Assembly (NCBI RefSeq): GCF_030053115.1
Contig: NZ_CP125619.1
Span: 3,235,501-3,299,500, forward strand
DNA: 64,000 nt
From: Pseudomonas svalbardensis
GTDB taxonomy: Bacteria; Pseudomonadota; Gammaproteobacteria; Pseudomonadales; Pseudomonadaceae
Reading direction: 5' to 3'
The notes under the pieces were generated by a model. It did not search any database, had not been told where the DNA came from, and worked only from the letters and a program-made list of their open reading frames with translations. The position numbers and the translations under genes were made by a program. Positions 27,160 through 36,060 of this stretch are shown piece by piece. How positions within the stretch are numbered: position 1 is the stretch's first letter; each line of letters opens with the position of its first letter.

Positions 27160-28059
27160 TTAAGCTCGACCACCCCTTTCCTCGACGACTAACTCGCGCA
27201 ACGTATCAAGAAACAGCTTGAGCACCGGCGAGTCATCGTCCGCGCGGTAAGTGGCGTACAGCGGCACTTCCGGCAATGCCGGTGTCAGGCGACGAAACAC
27301 CAGCCCGACTGGCGCCATCTGCTCGATGGACGCTGGCAGTAACGCCACGCCGAAACCCGCCCGCACCAAGCTGAGCAGCGTTTGAACCTCTATCACCTGC
27401 TGGCGGATTTGTGGGGTAAACCCCGCCTTGATGCAGCACTGAAAGAGAAAATCGGCAAACCGCGACTGCTTGAGTTCCAGCGCCACAAAAGGCTCCTGTG
27501 CCAGGTCCACCGGTGCCAGGCTTTCGCGCCGTGCCAAGGGATGATCGACCGGCATGACCACGCGAATCGGCTCGTAGATCAGCAGTTCATTGCGCAACTG
27601 CGGATCGTCATAGCCGACCCGAAACACACAGGCATCGATGCGTTTCTCCTTCAAAGCCATGACCTGTGCCGCCGGCGTCATTTCATGCAGCCGCCAGGAC
27701 ACCTGAGGATAGCGCTCGCGGAAGAGGTGTAAGGCCCGCGGTAGCACGCCCACCATCACCGAACTGATCATGCCGATTTCCAGCTCGCCCAACTGGCCAC
27801 GACCGGTCTGACGAGTCAGGTCTAGGGCGCGGTTCAGTTGTTCGAACACCAGCGGCGCCTGTTCCTTGAGCATCTGTCCGGCCGCCGTCAGCTCGACCCG
27901 GTGATGGCTGCGCTCGAACAGCGGCGTACCCAGTTCCTCTTCCAGTAGACGAATCTGCTGGCTCAGCGGCGGCTGACAGATGTGCAAACGCGTAGCAGCC
28001 CGGCCAAAGTGTAGCTCTTCAGCAAGGGCCATGAAATACCGCAGCAATCGCAGGTCCAT
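27160..28059 (-). CDS. LysR family regulator, co-oriented with the molybdenum hydroxylase
   Basis: 299 residues. The N-terminal wHTH is LRYFMALAEELHFGRAATRL then PPLSQQIRLLEEELGTPLFE. The effector domain is of the BenM/CatM/HcaR kind, with LGELEIGMISSVMVGVLPRA. It begins 6 bp after the stop of the large molybdenum-hydroxylase subunit, so it is most likely the last gene of that operon and autoregulated with it. The inducer is probably an aromatic or heteroaromatic acid by family, but this is inference. Confidence 0.88.
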   Translation of the reverse strand: MDLRLLRYFMALAEELHFGRAATRLHICQPPLSQQIRLLEEELGTPLFERSHHRVELTAAGQMLKEQAPLVFEQLNRALDLTRQTGRGQLGELEIGMISSVMVGVLPRALHLFRERYPQVSWRLHEMTPAAQVMALKEKRIDACVFRVGYDDPQLRNELLIYEPIRVVMPVDHPLARRESLAPVDLAQEPFVALELKQSRFADFLFQCCIKAGFTPQIRQQVIEVQTLLSLVRAGFGVALLPASIEQMAPVGLVFRRLTPALPEVPLYATYRADDDSPVLKLFLDTLRELVVEERGGRA

Positions 28060-28065
28060 GACAGC

Positions 28066-30282
28066 TTATCCCAGGGTCAGTGGCGTCGAGCGCTGGCGCA
28101 CTCCGGTCAAGATGAACAGTGCATTGGCGATGGCCGGGACCACCGACGTGCTGCCCAGTTCACCGACACCTCCAGGTTTGCTCGGCTCGCCGTCCAGTAC
28201 CAGAATATCTATCGTCGGCATGTCCGACATGCGGGGCACCCGGTAATCATGGAAGTTGCTTTGCACCACCCTGCCCTGTTTGATGTCCATGCGGTCGAAC
28301 AGCGCGTGACCGAGGCCCCACATCAAGCCGCCATAGATCTGCTCTTCGACACCGCCCGGCGACACCGCCAGGCCGCAATCGACCACGCAGGTGAGTTTAT
28401 CGACCTTGATCACACCGTCTTTTTTCGAAAGTCTGGCGACCACCGCGATGAAGCTGGTGTAACCCTGATTGGTGGCGATCCCCAAGGCTGTCCCTTCCGG
28501 CAATGGCTGGCCCCAACCGGCACGTTCGGCGGCGTTCTTCAGCACCGCGACGTGCCGGGGCCGGCCTTGCATGTTAGCCAGGCGAAAGGCCAACGGATCC
28601 TGTCCCGAGCTGTGTGCCAATTCGTCCATGAAACTTTCGACGGCAAACACATTGGGAATGAAACTCACGGAGCGATACCAACCGCTGGGCACGTTGCTTT
28701 CGTGCTTGACCCAGGCCAGGTCCAGATTCGCAGGACGATAAGCAAAGTCCCACGCAGTGATAGCCTCGGTCGTGCTGTAGTCCATGTGGTCGGGGCGTTC
28801 GAAATAGCCTGGTTCCCACTGTTCCGGCGAAGCCGGTGAGACAGCGTCAAGTTTCAACGCCGTGAGGTTGCCCTGAGCATCCAGCGCACCTTTGACTCGA
28901 TGAAGAGTCGCCGGGTGCATGAACAGCGAACGCATTTCGTCTTCACGGCTGTTCATCAACTTGACTGGCACCTTGGCCTCCTGCGCCAGGTATGCCACTT
29001 CGAACAACCAGTACTTGGCCTCCCGCGCCCCGAAGCTGCCGCCGGACACCAACTCATTGATGGTGACCTTATCCTTGGCGATCTTGCACACCTTTTGCGC
29101 AGCCTCCAGCGCCGAAGATGGCACCTGAACGCCGCCCCAGTAGGTGATGGCGTTATTCTTCACCTCGGCGGTGATGCAGATCGGTTCCAGCGGGTTCTGC
29201 ACCTTGTACGGCATGAGGTAATCGGCTTCGAGCAGCTTCGCGGCTTTCGGCCACTGAGCGCTGACATCCCCCGCCGCCATGGCGGACACCCGCTGTGCGG
29301 TCTTGTCGTCGATGGCCGCCGCTTGCGCCGTCGCCAGTTGATCGCTGTCGAAACCGGCCAGGGGTGAATCGCTCCATTGCACCTTGAGCAACGCACGACC
29401 CTGTTGGGCGGCCCAGTAATTGTCCGCGAGCACTGCGACGCCTTCCTGATTGCCGCCCAGCACATCAGGCCGGCCGGGAATCGCGATCACCTTACGCACG
29501 CCCGGTACTTGCAACGCCGTACTGGAATCCACCGAGACAACCTTGGCGCCGACCACTGGCGTGCGCTGAATCACCGCCACCAGCATCTCTGGCAATTCCA
29601 CGTCGATGCTGTACTTGAAGCGCCCGCAAACCTTGGCCGCCGCATCGCGCTTGTGCCGCAGTTTGCCAATGTACTTGAATTGCGCGGGGTCCTTCAAAGT
29701 GACCTTGGCCGGTGCTGGCAATTTCGCGGCAACACTCACCAGCTCACCGTAACCCAGGCTGCGTTTGCTGGCGGAATGCACCACTCGGCCCTCTTCGGTT
29801 GTGCAACTGTCGGGACTGACTTTCCATTGTTTGGCCGCCGCAGTGATCAGCAGTGCACGCGCCGTGGCACCGGCCATCCGCAGGCGATCGTATTCCAGCG
29901 AAACACTGGTGCTACCACCCGTCGAGAAGACTTTCCATATCGGGTGAATGTAGGTTTCAAAGAACGGATTTTCCGGCGATATCACCTGCACGGTCATCGG
30001 GTTGACGTCCAGTTCCTCGGCCACGCAAGCGGCCAATGCGGTGTGGGTGCCTGTGCCGGAATCGTGTTTGTGCACCACCAGTTTCACCGTGCCGTCGGGC
30101 AATACCCGAACCCAGGCGTTGGGCTCGAATTCCCCTGCAGGCGCAGGTCCTTTCAGGTCCGTAGCGGCTATGCCTGAGGGTAGATAGAACGCAATTGCCA
30201 GGCCGCAGGCAACAGTGCCAGCCTGCTTGAGAAAGAGACGGCGCGGCAGTTCGATCTGTGTGTCGTCGATAAATGTCATCAC
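28066..30282 (-). CDS. molybdopterin-binding large subunit of an IorB-type molybdenum hydroxylase
   Basis: 738 residues of the xanthine oxidase family in its isoquinoline 1-oxidoreductase (IorB) branch. A twin-arginine signal, [20 protein letters not shown], starts at residue ~14, so the enzyme is exported folded to the periplasm or membrane. Cofactor region: [24 protein letters not shown] sequence (read [12 protein letters not shown]) near 73, then [12 protein letters not shown], and the active-site Glu near the C-terminus in [13 protein letters not shown]. It hydroxylates an N-heterocyclic or related carbon using water. It overlaps the [2Fe-2S] subunit gene by ATGA. An electron-accepting cytochrome c gene, often linked, is not visible here. 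Confidence 0.88.
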   Translation of the reverse strand: MMTFIDDTQIELPRRLFLKQAGTVACGLAIAFYLPSGIAATDLKGPAPAGEFEPNAWVRVLPDGTVKLVVHKHDSGTGTHTALAACVAEELDVNPMTVQVISPENPFFETYIHPIWKVFSTGGSTSVSLEYDRLRMAGATARALLITAAAKQWKVSPDSCTTEEGRVVHSASKRSLGYGELVSVAAKLPAPAKVTLKDPAQFKYIGKLRHKRDAAAKVCGRFKYSIDVELPEMLVAVIQRTPVVGAKVVSVDSSTALQVPGVRKVIAIPGRPDVLGGNQEGVAVLADNYWAAQQGRALLKVQWSDSPLAGFDSDQLATAQAAAIDDKTAQRVSAMAAGDVSAQWPKAAKLLEADYLMPYKVQNPLEPICITAEVKNNAITYWGGVQVPSSALEAAQKVCKIAKDKVTINELVSGGSFGAREAKYWLFEVAYLAQEAKVPVKLMNSREDEMRSLFMHPATLHRVKGALDAQGNLTALKLDAVSPASPEQWEPGYFERPDHMDYSTTEAITAWDFAYRPANLDLAWVKHESNVPSGWYRSVSFIPNVFAVESFMDELAHSSGQDPLAFRLANMQGRPRHVAVLKNAAERAGWGQPLPEGTALGIATNQGYTSFIAVVARLSKKDGVIKVDKLTCVVDCGLAVSPGGVEEQIYGGLMWGLGHALFDRMDIKQGRVVQSNFHDYRVPRMSDMPTIDILVLDGEPSKPGGVGELGSTSVVPAIANALFILTGVRQRSTPLTLG

Positions 30283-30743
30283 GCCTCCTTCGGCGCAGCA
30301 GCGGCGCGCTTGATGGCTTTATTGATTCGCCCGTAAGTGCCGCAGCGGCACACGTTGCCGGACATGGCGTTGCGGATCGAGTCATCGGTGACTGTCGCAC
30401 CGGTGTTGAGCAACGCGGCTGCGGACATGATCTGCCCGGATTGACAGTAACCACATTGCGGGACATCTTCGGCTACCCAGGCCAGTTGCAGCGGATGCTG
30501 TTCGGTGGGCGACAAGCCCTCGATGGTGGTGATGCTGTGCCCCGCCACGGCGGCGACCGGCAGTTGGCAGGAACGTACTGCGACACCGTCCAGGTGCACG
30601 GTACAGGCACCGCACAGGCCCATGCCGCAACCGAACTTGGTGCCGGTGAGTTTCAAGTGATCACGCAACACCCATAACAAGGGCATGGAGGGCGATGGCT
30701 CTACCAGCTCGTGTCGTTCGCCGTTTACCGTGAATTCGATCAT
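30279..30743 (-). CDS. [2Fe-2S] subunit of the IorA-type molybdenum hydroxylase
   Basis: 154 residues from [20 protein letters not shown]. The first cluster is plant-type ([20 protein letters not shown] with a further Cys). The second is the helical-bundle type ([16 protein letters not shown] and [11 protein letters not shown]). These two clusters deliver electrons from Moco to the acceptor. The frame is open to 30893, but ATG 30743 has TTGGAG 8 nt upstream and fits the family start. It is the first gene of the minus-strand operon, divergent from a LysR gene across 118 bp that must contain both promoters. Confidence 0.9.
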   Translation of the reverse strand: MIEFTVNGERHELVEPSPSMPLLWVLRDHLKLTGTKFGCGMGLCGACTVHLDGVAVRSCQLPVAAVAGHSITTIEGLSPTEQHPLQLAWVAEDVPQCGYCQSGQIMSAAALLNTGATVTDDSIRNAMSGNVCRCGTYGRINKAIKRAAAAPKEA

Positions 30744-30861
30744 TGTCAGGCTCCAAGAGAGCGGCCCGTCTTTGTGCAGGCCTGGTCGCCGATTATTGAG
30801 AGTCTGTGGAAAATCGGGCCAGCGACGATTTCTGCCATCCTGTGTAAGTAGGACTAACAGC

Positions 30862-31752
30862 ATGTACAAGCGATACCCGTCGGTGCAGTCCATGAGTGCC
30901 TTTATTCAGGCGGCTCGCAGCGGAAGCTTCTCCAGCGCTGCGCGCAAGCTTGACCTGACCCACAGCGCGATCAGCCAGCAGATCCGCAGCCTGGAAGACT
31001 TCATCGGCCAGCCGCTGTTCGTACGCGAAGGTGGCGGCAGTAACCTGACCGATGCCGGGCAATTGTTTGCCAGCGTGCTGTCCGACGGCCTGGCGCAGAT
31101 CGACCGGGCGCTTTCCTCGGTGAAAAACCGCAGCGTCGCGCAGCGGCTGACCCTTGATGTCGACAGTGAATTGGCCCAAAGCTGGCTCAATCCACGGCTA
31201 CCGGAACTGCTCGATTTGTTGCCTGACCATGAAGTGGTATTGCTATCGATGCCGCGCTCGGATCGCAGTTCGTTCGAGCGGGTGGACCTGGCGTTGCGGT
31301 ACGGGTATGGCGATTGGGAAGACTGCGAGATGACCCAGATCTGCGGTGATCGAGTGACTGCGGTGGCATCCCCGGCGCTGCTTGAGCGCCATGGGTTGCA
31401 GGTGCCAATTACGCCGGCGCAGGTGCTGGAATTGCCGCTGCTGGGGTATACGCGGCGCTCGTGGATTCCCTGGCTGGATGCAGCAGCAATGGCGCCAACC
31501 GAGCCGAATGCTCGGGTGGTTTTCGATAATGCGGCCAACCTGATTGCAGCGGCCGAAGCCGGGGTTGGCGCGGGGCTGGTGCGCGGGTTGCTAGCGGCGG
31601 ATGCGTTGCGCGCGGGGCGTTTGGTAGAGCTGAACGCGGCGCAAATTCCGGCGCATTACAACCTGTATGCGGTGTGGCCACCTGGGCAGGCCGAGCGGGT
31701 GGCTCCGGTGGTTGAAGTGATCAAGACGTTGGCTCAGCAAACGCTGATCTGA
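30862..31752 (+). CDS. LysR family regulator divergent from the molybdenum hydroxylase
   Basis: 296 residues from [20 protein letters not shown]. The wHTH is [20 protein letters not shown] then [17 protein letters not shown]. The effector domain has the GcvA/AmpR-like pattern [12 protein letters not shown] and [17 protein letters not shown]. Divergent transcription from the iorA-like gene is the usual LysR arrangement. Two LysR genes therefore bracket the hydroxylase, implying control by two signals, or one for this operon and one for the plus-strand genes further right. Confidence 0.88.
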   Translation: MYKRYPSVQSMSAFIQAARSGSFSSAARKLDLTHSAISQQIRSLEDFIGQPLFVREGGGSNLTDAGQLFASVLSDGLAQIDRALSSVKNRSVAQRLTLDVDSELAQSWLNPRLPELLDLLPDHEVVLLSMPRSDRSSFERVDLALRYGYGDWEDCEMTQICGDRVTAVASPALLERHGLQVPITPAQVLELPLLGYTRRSWIPWLDAAAMAPTEPNARVVFDNAANLIAAAEAGVGAGLVRGLLAADALRAGRLVELNAAQIPAHYNLYAVWPPGQAERVAPVVEVIKTLAQQTLI

Positions 31753-31755
31753 CGC

Positions 31756-31851
31756 CTTCGCGAGCAAGCCCGCTCCCACATGTTGATCGGTGCCAGACAC
31801 AAATCCTGCACTCACTGAAGATCCCCTGTGGGAGCGGGCTTGCTCGCGAAG
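31756..31851. repeat. REPIN (paired Pseudomonas REP sequences)
   Basis: Two perfect 25-bp inverted arms (31756-31780 and 31827-31851) containing CGCGAGCAAGCCCGCTCCCA and its complement, separated by 46 bp. This is the common P. fluorescens-type REP pair. It sits after the LysR stop and may terminate or protect its mRNA. Confidence 0.9.
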
Positions 31852-31958
31852 AGGTCCGCCCATCCACCACAAACCCCTGCCCCATATCGAACACATATCA
31901 ACACCCCGCCCAATTAATATTGTACGAACCCCACCCCCCCTTCCAATACTTCCCCCCA

Positions 31959-32064
31959 AGCAGCCAGCGTCCCGAGCCGGATGCGACCAGGCGAGGGAAT
32001 GCGCAGCAGTGCGCATAGAAATGGCCGATTGCCCGGGACGTGGCTGCTGCGAACCGCAAGGTTC
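31959..32064 (+). ncRNA. candidate structured 5' leader RNA (riboswitch-like)
   Basis: A long closing stem pairs AGCAGCCAGCGTCCCG (31959-31974) with CGGGACGTGGCTGCT (32034-32048), with one bulge. Inside it is a 7-bp hairpin with a GCAG loop (31999-32016). Just outside it a 5-bp hairpin with a GCAA tetraloop (GAACCGCAAGGTTC, 32051-32064) lies 15 nt before the AGGAG of the first amidohydrolase gene. The GNRA loop and the order CGACC, GGGAA, GGCCGA, CCGCAAGG recall what I remember of the Moco motif, but this is unverified. It may be a metabolite sensor or a translation-control element. Confidence 0.45.
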
Positions 32065-32093
32065 CCTTCCCCGCTATCAGGAGATCGACTTCA

Positions 32094-33023
32094 ATGATCA
32101 TCGATATCAGTTGCTATCCCACCGACCTGGTGGACCTCGCCTGGAGGCATGACGGTGACCCGTTCACCGGCGAGCGTCTGCTGGAGATGATGGATGGCCC
32201 GTACATGGTCAACGGCAAACCTCGCCGTATCGACAAAGCCTTCATCCAGCCGCCACAAGGCAACACCATTTACACCTGGACCGACGGCGACCTCAGCGGA
32301 CGCGAATCCATCGATGCCTACATGGCTTACACGCTGAAGATGGTCCAGACCTACCCGGATCGCTTCATTGGCTGCTTCGTCTACAACCCGCGCTGCGGCG
32401 TGGAAAACGGTGTCGAGGCGATTGAGCGTTACGTCAAGGAACACGGCTTCAAGATGGTCCAGATGCAGGCCAACATGCACGCCTATCGCCCGGACCGTGC
32501 GCTGGACTGGGTCCGTCCGGCCTTCGAGAAATGCGCCGAGCTGGGCATCCCGGTCAAACTGCACACCGGCGACGGGCCGTACAGCATTCCGTCGGAATGG
32601 GTGCCGATGATCAAGGAGTTCCCCAACGTCGATTTCATCATGGCGCACTTCGGGGTGCAGACCGGCGGCGTCTACGTGTTCGAACCGATGCAGTGGGCGA
32701 TGGAGCTGCCCAACGTTTACTGCGAATCGGGCTGGTGCCTGCAATCGCGAATCGTCGAATTCGCCAAAGTCCTGCCGACCCACAAGATCCTTTTCGGCAC
32801 CGACACCCCGCCGAACGAGCCGGGCATGTGGCTGCGGTTGCTTGAAGTGCTCTGCCATGAGCCGCCCCAAGGACTGAACCTCGACGAGGACACTCTGGAG
32901 GAATACTTGGGCAACAACACCGCGCGGATGATCGGCCTCGAGCCAACCCCGCCGCCGCGTTCCGTGTCCGAAGCCGAGGCGCAGCTCAAGCGCCCTGTCA
33001 CCACACAATTGGCCAGGAGCTAA
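32094..33023 (+). CDS. amidohydrolase-2/ACMSD-fold protein lacking the HxH motif
   Basis: 309 residues starting MIIDISCYPTDLVDLAWR, with AGGAG upstream. It is closely similar over its whole length to the next gene (shared FTGERxLxxMDGPYM, HTGDGPY, MAHFGVQTGG, CESGWC, LFGTDTPPNEPG). The N-terminal HxH that binds the metal in this superfamily (His6, His8 in the paralogue) is here Ser6 and Tyr8, while the later His, HFG and GTD positions remain. It is probably a non-catalytic or differently metallated partner, perhaps forming a heteromer with the next protein. It is 4 bp from the next gene, first in the operon. Confidence 0.8.
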   Translation: MIIDISCYPTDLVDLAWRHDGDPFTGERLLEMMDGPYMVNGKPRRIDKAFIQPPQGNTIYTWTDGDLSGRESIDAYMAYTLKMVQTYPDRFIGCFVYNPRCGVENGVEAIERYVKEHGFKMVQMQANMHAYRPDRALDWVRPAFEKCAELGIPVKLHTGDGPYSIPSEWVPMIKEFPNVDFIMAHFGVQTGGVYVFEPMQWAMELPNVYCESGWCLQSRIVEFAKVLPTHKILFGTDTPPNEPGMWLRLLEVLCHEPPQGLNLDEDTLEEYLGNNTARMIGLEPTPPPRSVSEAEAQLKRPVTTQLARS

Positions 33024-33027
33024 ACCA

Positions 33028-33933
33028 ATGATTATCGACACCCATCTGCACCCCACCAACCTGGTCGACGAGGCCTGGCGCCACACCGGTGAACCGTTTA
33101 CCGGCGAGCGCATGCTCAAGCTGATGGACGGCCCGTACATGATCAACGGCAAACCGCGCCGCATCGACATGGGCTTCATCCAGCCGCCACCGGGCAACAC
33201 CGGTTATCGCGACGGCAACCGGCGGGGCCGCGAAGGCGTGCGCGACTACATGTCGTACATCGCCGAGCTGTGCATGAAGTACCCGGATCGGTTCATTGGT
33301 AACTTCAACTTCAACCCGCGCTGGGGACCGGAAAACGGTGCGGCAGAGCTGGAGTTTCATATCAAGGAATACGGTTTCAAGATGCTCAAGCTGCACGCCA
33401 ACATGCACGGCTATCGTCCCGACCGGGCACTGGACTGGCTGCGGCCGGCGATGAAAGTCTGCGCCAAGTACAACATCGTGGTGCTGATCCACACGGGTGA
33501 CGGTCCGTACACCATCCCGACGATGTTCTACCCGATCATCCGCGAATTCCCGATGGTCAACTTCATCATCGGTCACTTCGGCATCCAGACCGGCGGCAAC
33601 TACTCGTTCGAAGCGTTCTGGATGGCCATGGACACGCCGAACGTGTACTGCGAATCCGGTTGGTGCTTCCAGTCGCGGATCGTCGAGTTCGCCAAGGAGC
33701 TGCCGCGCAACAAGATCGTCTTCGGCACCGACTCGCCGCCGAACGAACCGGGCATGTGGTTGCGCGAACTCGAAGTCCTGTGTTCGCCAGCGCCGCAAGG
33801 CCTGGGGATTGATGAGGATCACCTTGAGGATTACCTGGGCAACAACATTGCCCGGTTGTGCGGCATCGAACCGACACCGCCACCCAAGGATCTGATCGAG
33901 GCGGACATTCGTCTGACCACGACCTACCTCTAA
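33028..33933 (+). CDS. amidohydrolase-2/ACMSD-like metal-dependent decarboxylase or hydrolase
   Basis: 301 residues. Metal motif DTHLHPTNL (His6, His8), the third His in LIHTGDGPYTIP, the fourth in FIIGHFGIQTGG and the conserved Asp in VFGTDSPPNEPG. This is the amidohydrolase-2 family, which includes ACMSD and gamma-resorcylate decarboxylase, so a non-oxidative decarboxylation or a ring or amide hydrolysis is likely. It is paired with a metal-motif-less paralogue 4 bp upstream. UbiD and UbiX genes follow after a 133-bp gap with a hairpin. Confidence 0.85.
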   Translation: MIIDTHLHPTNLVDEAWRHTGEPFTGERMLKLMDGPYMINGKPRRIDMGFIQPPPGNTGYRDGNRRGREGVRDYMSYIAELCMKYPDRFIGNFNFNPRWGPENGAAELEFHIKEYGFKMLKLHANMHGYRPDRALDWLRPAMKVCAKYNIVVLIHTGDGPYTIPTMFYPIIREFPMVNFIIGHFGIQTGGNYSFEAFWMAMDTPNVYCESGWCFQSRIVEFAKELPRNKIVFGTDSPPNEPGMWLRELEVLCSPAPQGLGIDEDHLEDYLGNNIARLCGIEPTPPPKDLIEADIRLTTTYL

Positions 33934-33984
33934 GCGTTTTAAAACCAGAGCAAAGCGACTTTACAGGCGTACAGATGAGCCCGG

Positions 33985-34025
33985 CGTTCGATCGACCGGC
34001 AGGCCAACGGCTTGTCGATCGAACG
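33985..34025. promoter_or_regulatory. 12-bp perfect inverted repeat before ubiD-like gene
   Basis: CGTTCGATCGAC (33985-33996) and GTCGATCGAACG (34014-34025) surround a 17-nt centre, ending 41 bp before the UbiD-family start. It could be a regulator site or an RNA hairpin separating the amidohydrolase pair from the decarboxylase genes. Confidence 0.55.
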
Positions 34026-34066
34026 TCGCCCTCAGCCCTGCACGCCTGCTTTTACGAGGTGAAACC

Positions 34067-35452
34067 ATGACCCTCTCTACGCTCGGCGATACCCAGGACT
34101 TTCACGATTTCATCGACGCCTATCGCCGGCAGTACCCGGACGATGTGCTCACCGTCCACGAATCTCTTTCGGCCGATCAGGACGTCACCGCCCTGGTCGA
34201 TGCCCTGGCGACTCAAGGCCGTGACCCGCTGCTGATCTGCGAAAAAGTCGGCAACCTCGGTGTGCCGGTGGCGACCAACCTGTTCGCCTCCCGAACCCGC
34301 ATCGCACGGATCTTCGGTGTCACTGCGGCGCAACTGCACGAAACCTTCCAGGCCCGCGCCAATCATCCGATCGCGCCCCGCTACGTCGAAACCGGTCCGG
34401 TACTGGACGAGATCTTCGAAGGCGAAGCCGTGGACCTGGCGCTGTTGCCGATGCTCAAGCACTTCGACAGCGACCGTGGCCCGTACATTACCAACGCGAT
34501 CATCATCGCCGAAGACCCGGTCACCGGCATCGCCAACATGAGTTATCACCGCTCGATGCGCCATGCCCGACAGACCCTCGCCACCAGCCTGCATTCGCGC
34601 GGTCACTTGTGGCGCATGCTGCAAACCGCTCGCGAGCGCGGTGAAGAATTGCGCGTGGCCATGGTGGTCGGTGCCCATCCGCTGTTTATGCTTGCCGCAG
34701 CAGCACGTTTGCCGTTCGGCAGCGATGAACGCGCAGTGGCAGGTGGCCTGTTTGGTGCCCCATTGGAACTGGTCAAGACCCCGCTTTATGGCATCGGCGT
34801 ACCGGCCTATGCCGAGTTTGTGCTGGAAGGCGCCATCGATCCGGCGGCCTATGCCGAGGAAGGTCCGTTCGGCGAGTTCAGCGGCTATTCCTCAGACCGT
34901 TCAACCAACAACGTGCTGCGGGTCGACACCCTCATGCGGCGCAAGGACGCTTGGCTGGTGGACGTGGTCGGCGGACGGTACGCCGAACACCTGACCCTGG
35001 CGCGTCTGCCACGGGAAGCGGAAATGAGCGAGAAACTCAAGGCACGCTTCCCCGCCGTCACCGCCGTGCACTACCCCAACTCCGGCACGCACTTTCATTG
35101 CTACGTGGCGCTGGATCAAAGCCGCGACGGCGAGGCACGGCAGATCATGCTCGCCCTGCTCGGCTGGGACCCGTACCTGAAAACCGTGATCGCAGTGGAC
35201 AGCGACATTGACATCAGCGACGACAGCCAGGTGCTGTGGGCATTGGCCACACACTTTCAGCCGCATCAGGATATTTTCGTCATCGACGGTTTGCCCGGCA
35301 GTCCGCTGGACCCATCGTCCTCGGTCAACGGCACCACGTCGCGCATGGGTCTCGATGCCACACGCGGTTCGGGGTTCGACGGGATCAAGGCGCAACTGGA
35401 TCAGGATGTGGTCGAGCGCGCACGCAACCTGCTGAAGAGCTATCAGTCATGA
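34067..35452 (+). CDS. UbiD family prenylated-FMN decarboxylase
   Basis: 461 residues. The E-R-E catalytic set of UbiD enzymes can be placed: Arg162 in ANMSYHRSMR, and Glu265 and Glu270 in AEEGPFGEFSGY (five apart, as in characterised fungal Fdc). The C-terminal region has the normal oligomerisation features (DPSSSVNGTTSRMGLDAT). It decarboxylates, or reversibly carboxylates, an unsaturated or (hetero)aromatic acid and needs prFMN from UbiX, whose gene starts within its stop codon (ATGA at 35449). It is not the ubiquinone UbiD: the gene partners are catabolic. Confidence 0.9.
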   Translation: MTLSTLGDTQDFHDFIDAYRRQYPDDVLTVHESLSADQDVTALVDALATQGRDPLLICEKVGNLGVPVATNLFASRTRIARIFGVTAAQLHETFQARANHPIAPRYVETGPVLDEIFEGEAVDLALLPMLKHFDSDRGPYITNAIIIAEDPVTGIANMSYHRSMRHARQTLATSLHSRGHLWRMLQTARERGEELRVAMVVGAHPLFMLAAAARLPFGSDERAVAGGLFGAPLELVKTPLYGIGVPAYAEFVLEGAIDPAAYAEEGPFGEFSGYSSDRSTNNVLRVDTLMRRKDAWLVDVVGGRYAEHLTLARLPREAEMSEKLKARFPAVTAVHYPNSGTHFHCYVALDQSRDGEARQIMLALLGWDPYLKTVIAVDSDIDISDDSQVLWALATHFQPHQDIFVIDGLPGSPLDPSSSVNGTTSRMGLDATRGSGFDGIKAQLDQDVVERARNLLKSYQS

Positions 35453-36060
35453 ACCGCCAGCGCATGGTGGTCGGCATCAGCGGCGCGTCCGGCTTCATTT
35501 ACGGCGTGCGCTTGCTGGAGTTGCTGGCTGAACTGAACATCGAAAGCCACCTGATCATCAGCCGGGCCGCGCTGCTGACCATGGCCCATGAAACCGACTA
35601 CAAACTGGCGGACGTCACCGCGCTGGCCAGCCACTACCACCGGGCCGACGACGTGGCTGCCGGGATCGCCAGCGGTTCGTTTCGCTGCCTGGGCATGGTG
35701 GTCGCGCCGTGCTCCATGCGCACGTTGGCGGAGATTGCCACCGGCTCCTCCTCGGGGCTGATCGGCCGCGCTGCCGACGTCACATTGAAAGAACGCCGGA
35801 CCTTGGTGTTGATGGCCCGGGAAACGCCGCTGACCCTCGCCCACCTGCGCAACATGACCGCCGTCACCGAAATGGGCGGGATCATCGCCCCACCGGTGCC
35901 GGCCTTCTACGCCCGCCCGCAAAACCTTTCGCAAATGGTCGATCACAGCCTCGGCCGTGTCCTCGACCTGTTCGGCCTCGACGCCGGGACCGCGCTGCGC
36001 TGGGGTGAACCCGGCCCATCGGCCACCGGTCATTTCGCAACAACCAAGGAGCTCGCATGA
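35449..36060 (+). CDS. UbiX family flavin prenyltransferase
   Basis: 203 residues. FMN/prenyl-binding GISGASGFIYGVRLLELL at the N-terminus, HLIISRAALLTM, then the conserved VVAPCSMRTLAEIATGSS (about 84-101) and LMARETPLTLAHLRNMT. Members make prenylated FMN for UbiD partners. It is coupled to the UbiD gene by a 4-bp overlap and to the CobW gene by ATGA at 36057, so the three are produced together. A dedicated UbiX supports an induced catabolic UbiD. Confidence 0.92.
   Translation: MNRQRMVVGISGASGFIYGVRLLELLAELNIESHLIISRAALLTMAHETDYKLADVTALASHYHRADDVAAGIASGSFRCLGMVVAPCSMRTLAEIATGSSSGLIGRAADVTLKERRTLVLMARETPLTLAHLRNMTAVTEMGGIIAPPVPAFYARPQNLSQMVDHSLGRVLDLFGLDAGTALRWGEPGPSATGHFATTKELA

Noticed and set aside
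26957..27163. 68-codon plus-strand frame between the PAAR gene and LysR
   Set aside because: No ribosome site or family resemblance, and it runs into the 3' end of the LysR gene.
33985..34025. Intrinsic terminator
   Set aside because: The perfect stem is not followed by a U tract and has a 17-nt loop; listed as a regulatory inverted repeat instead.
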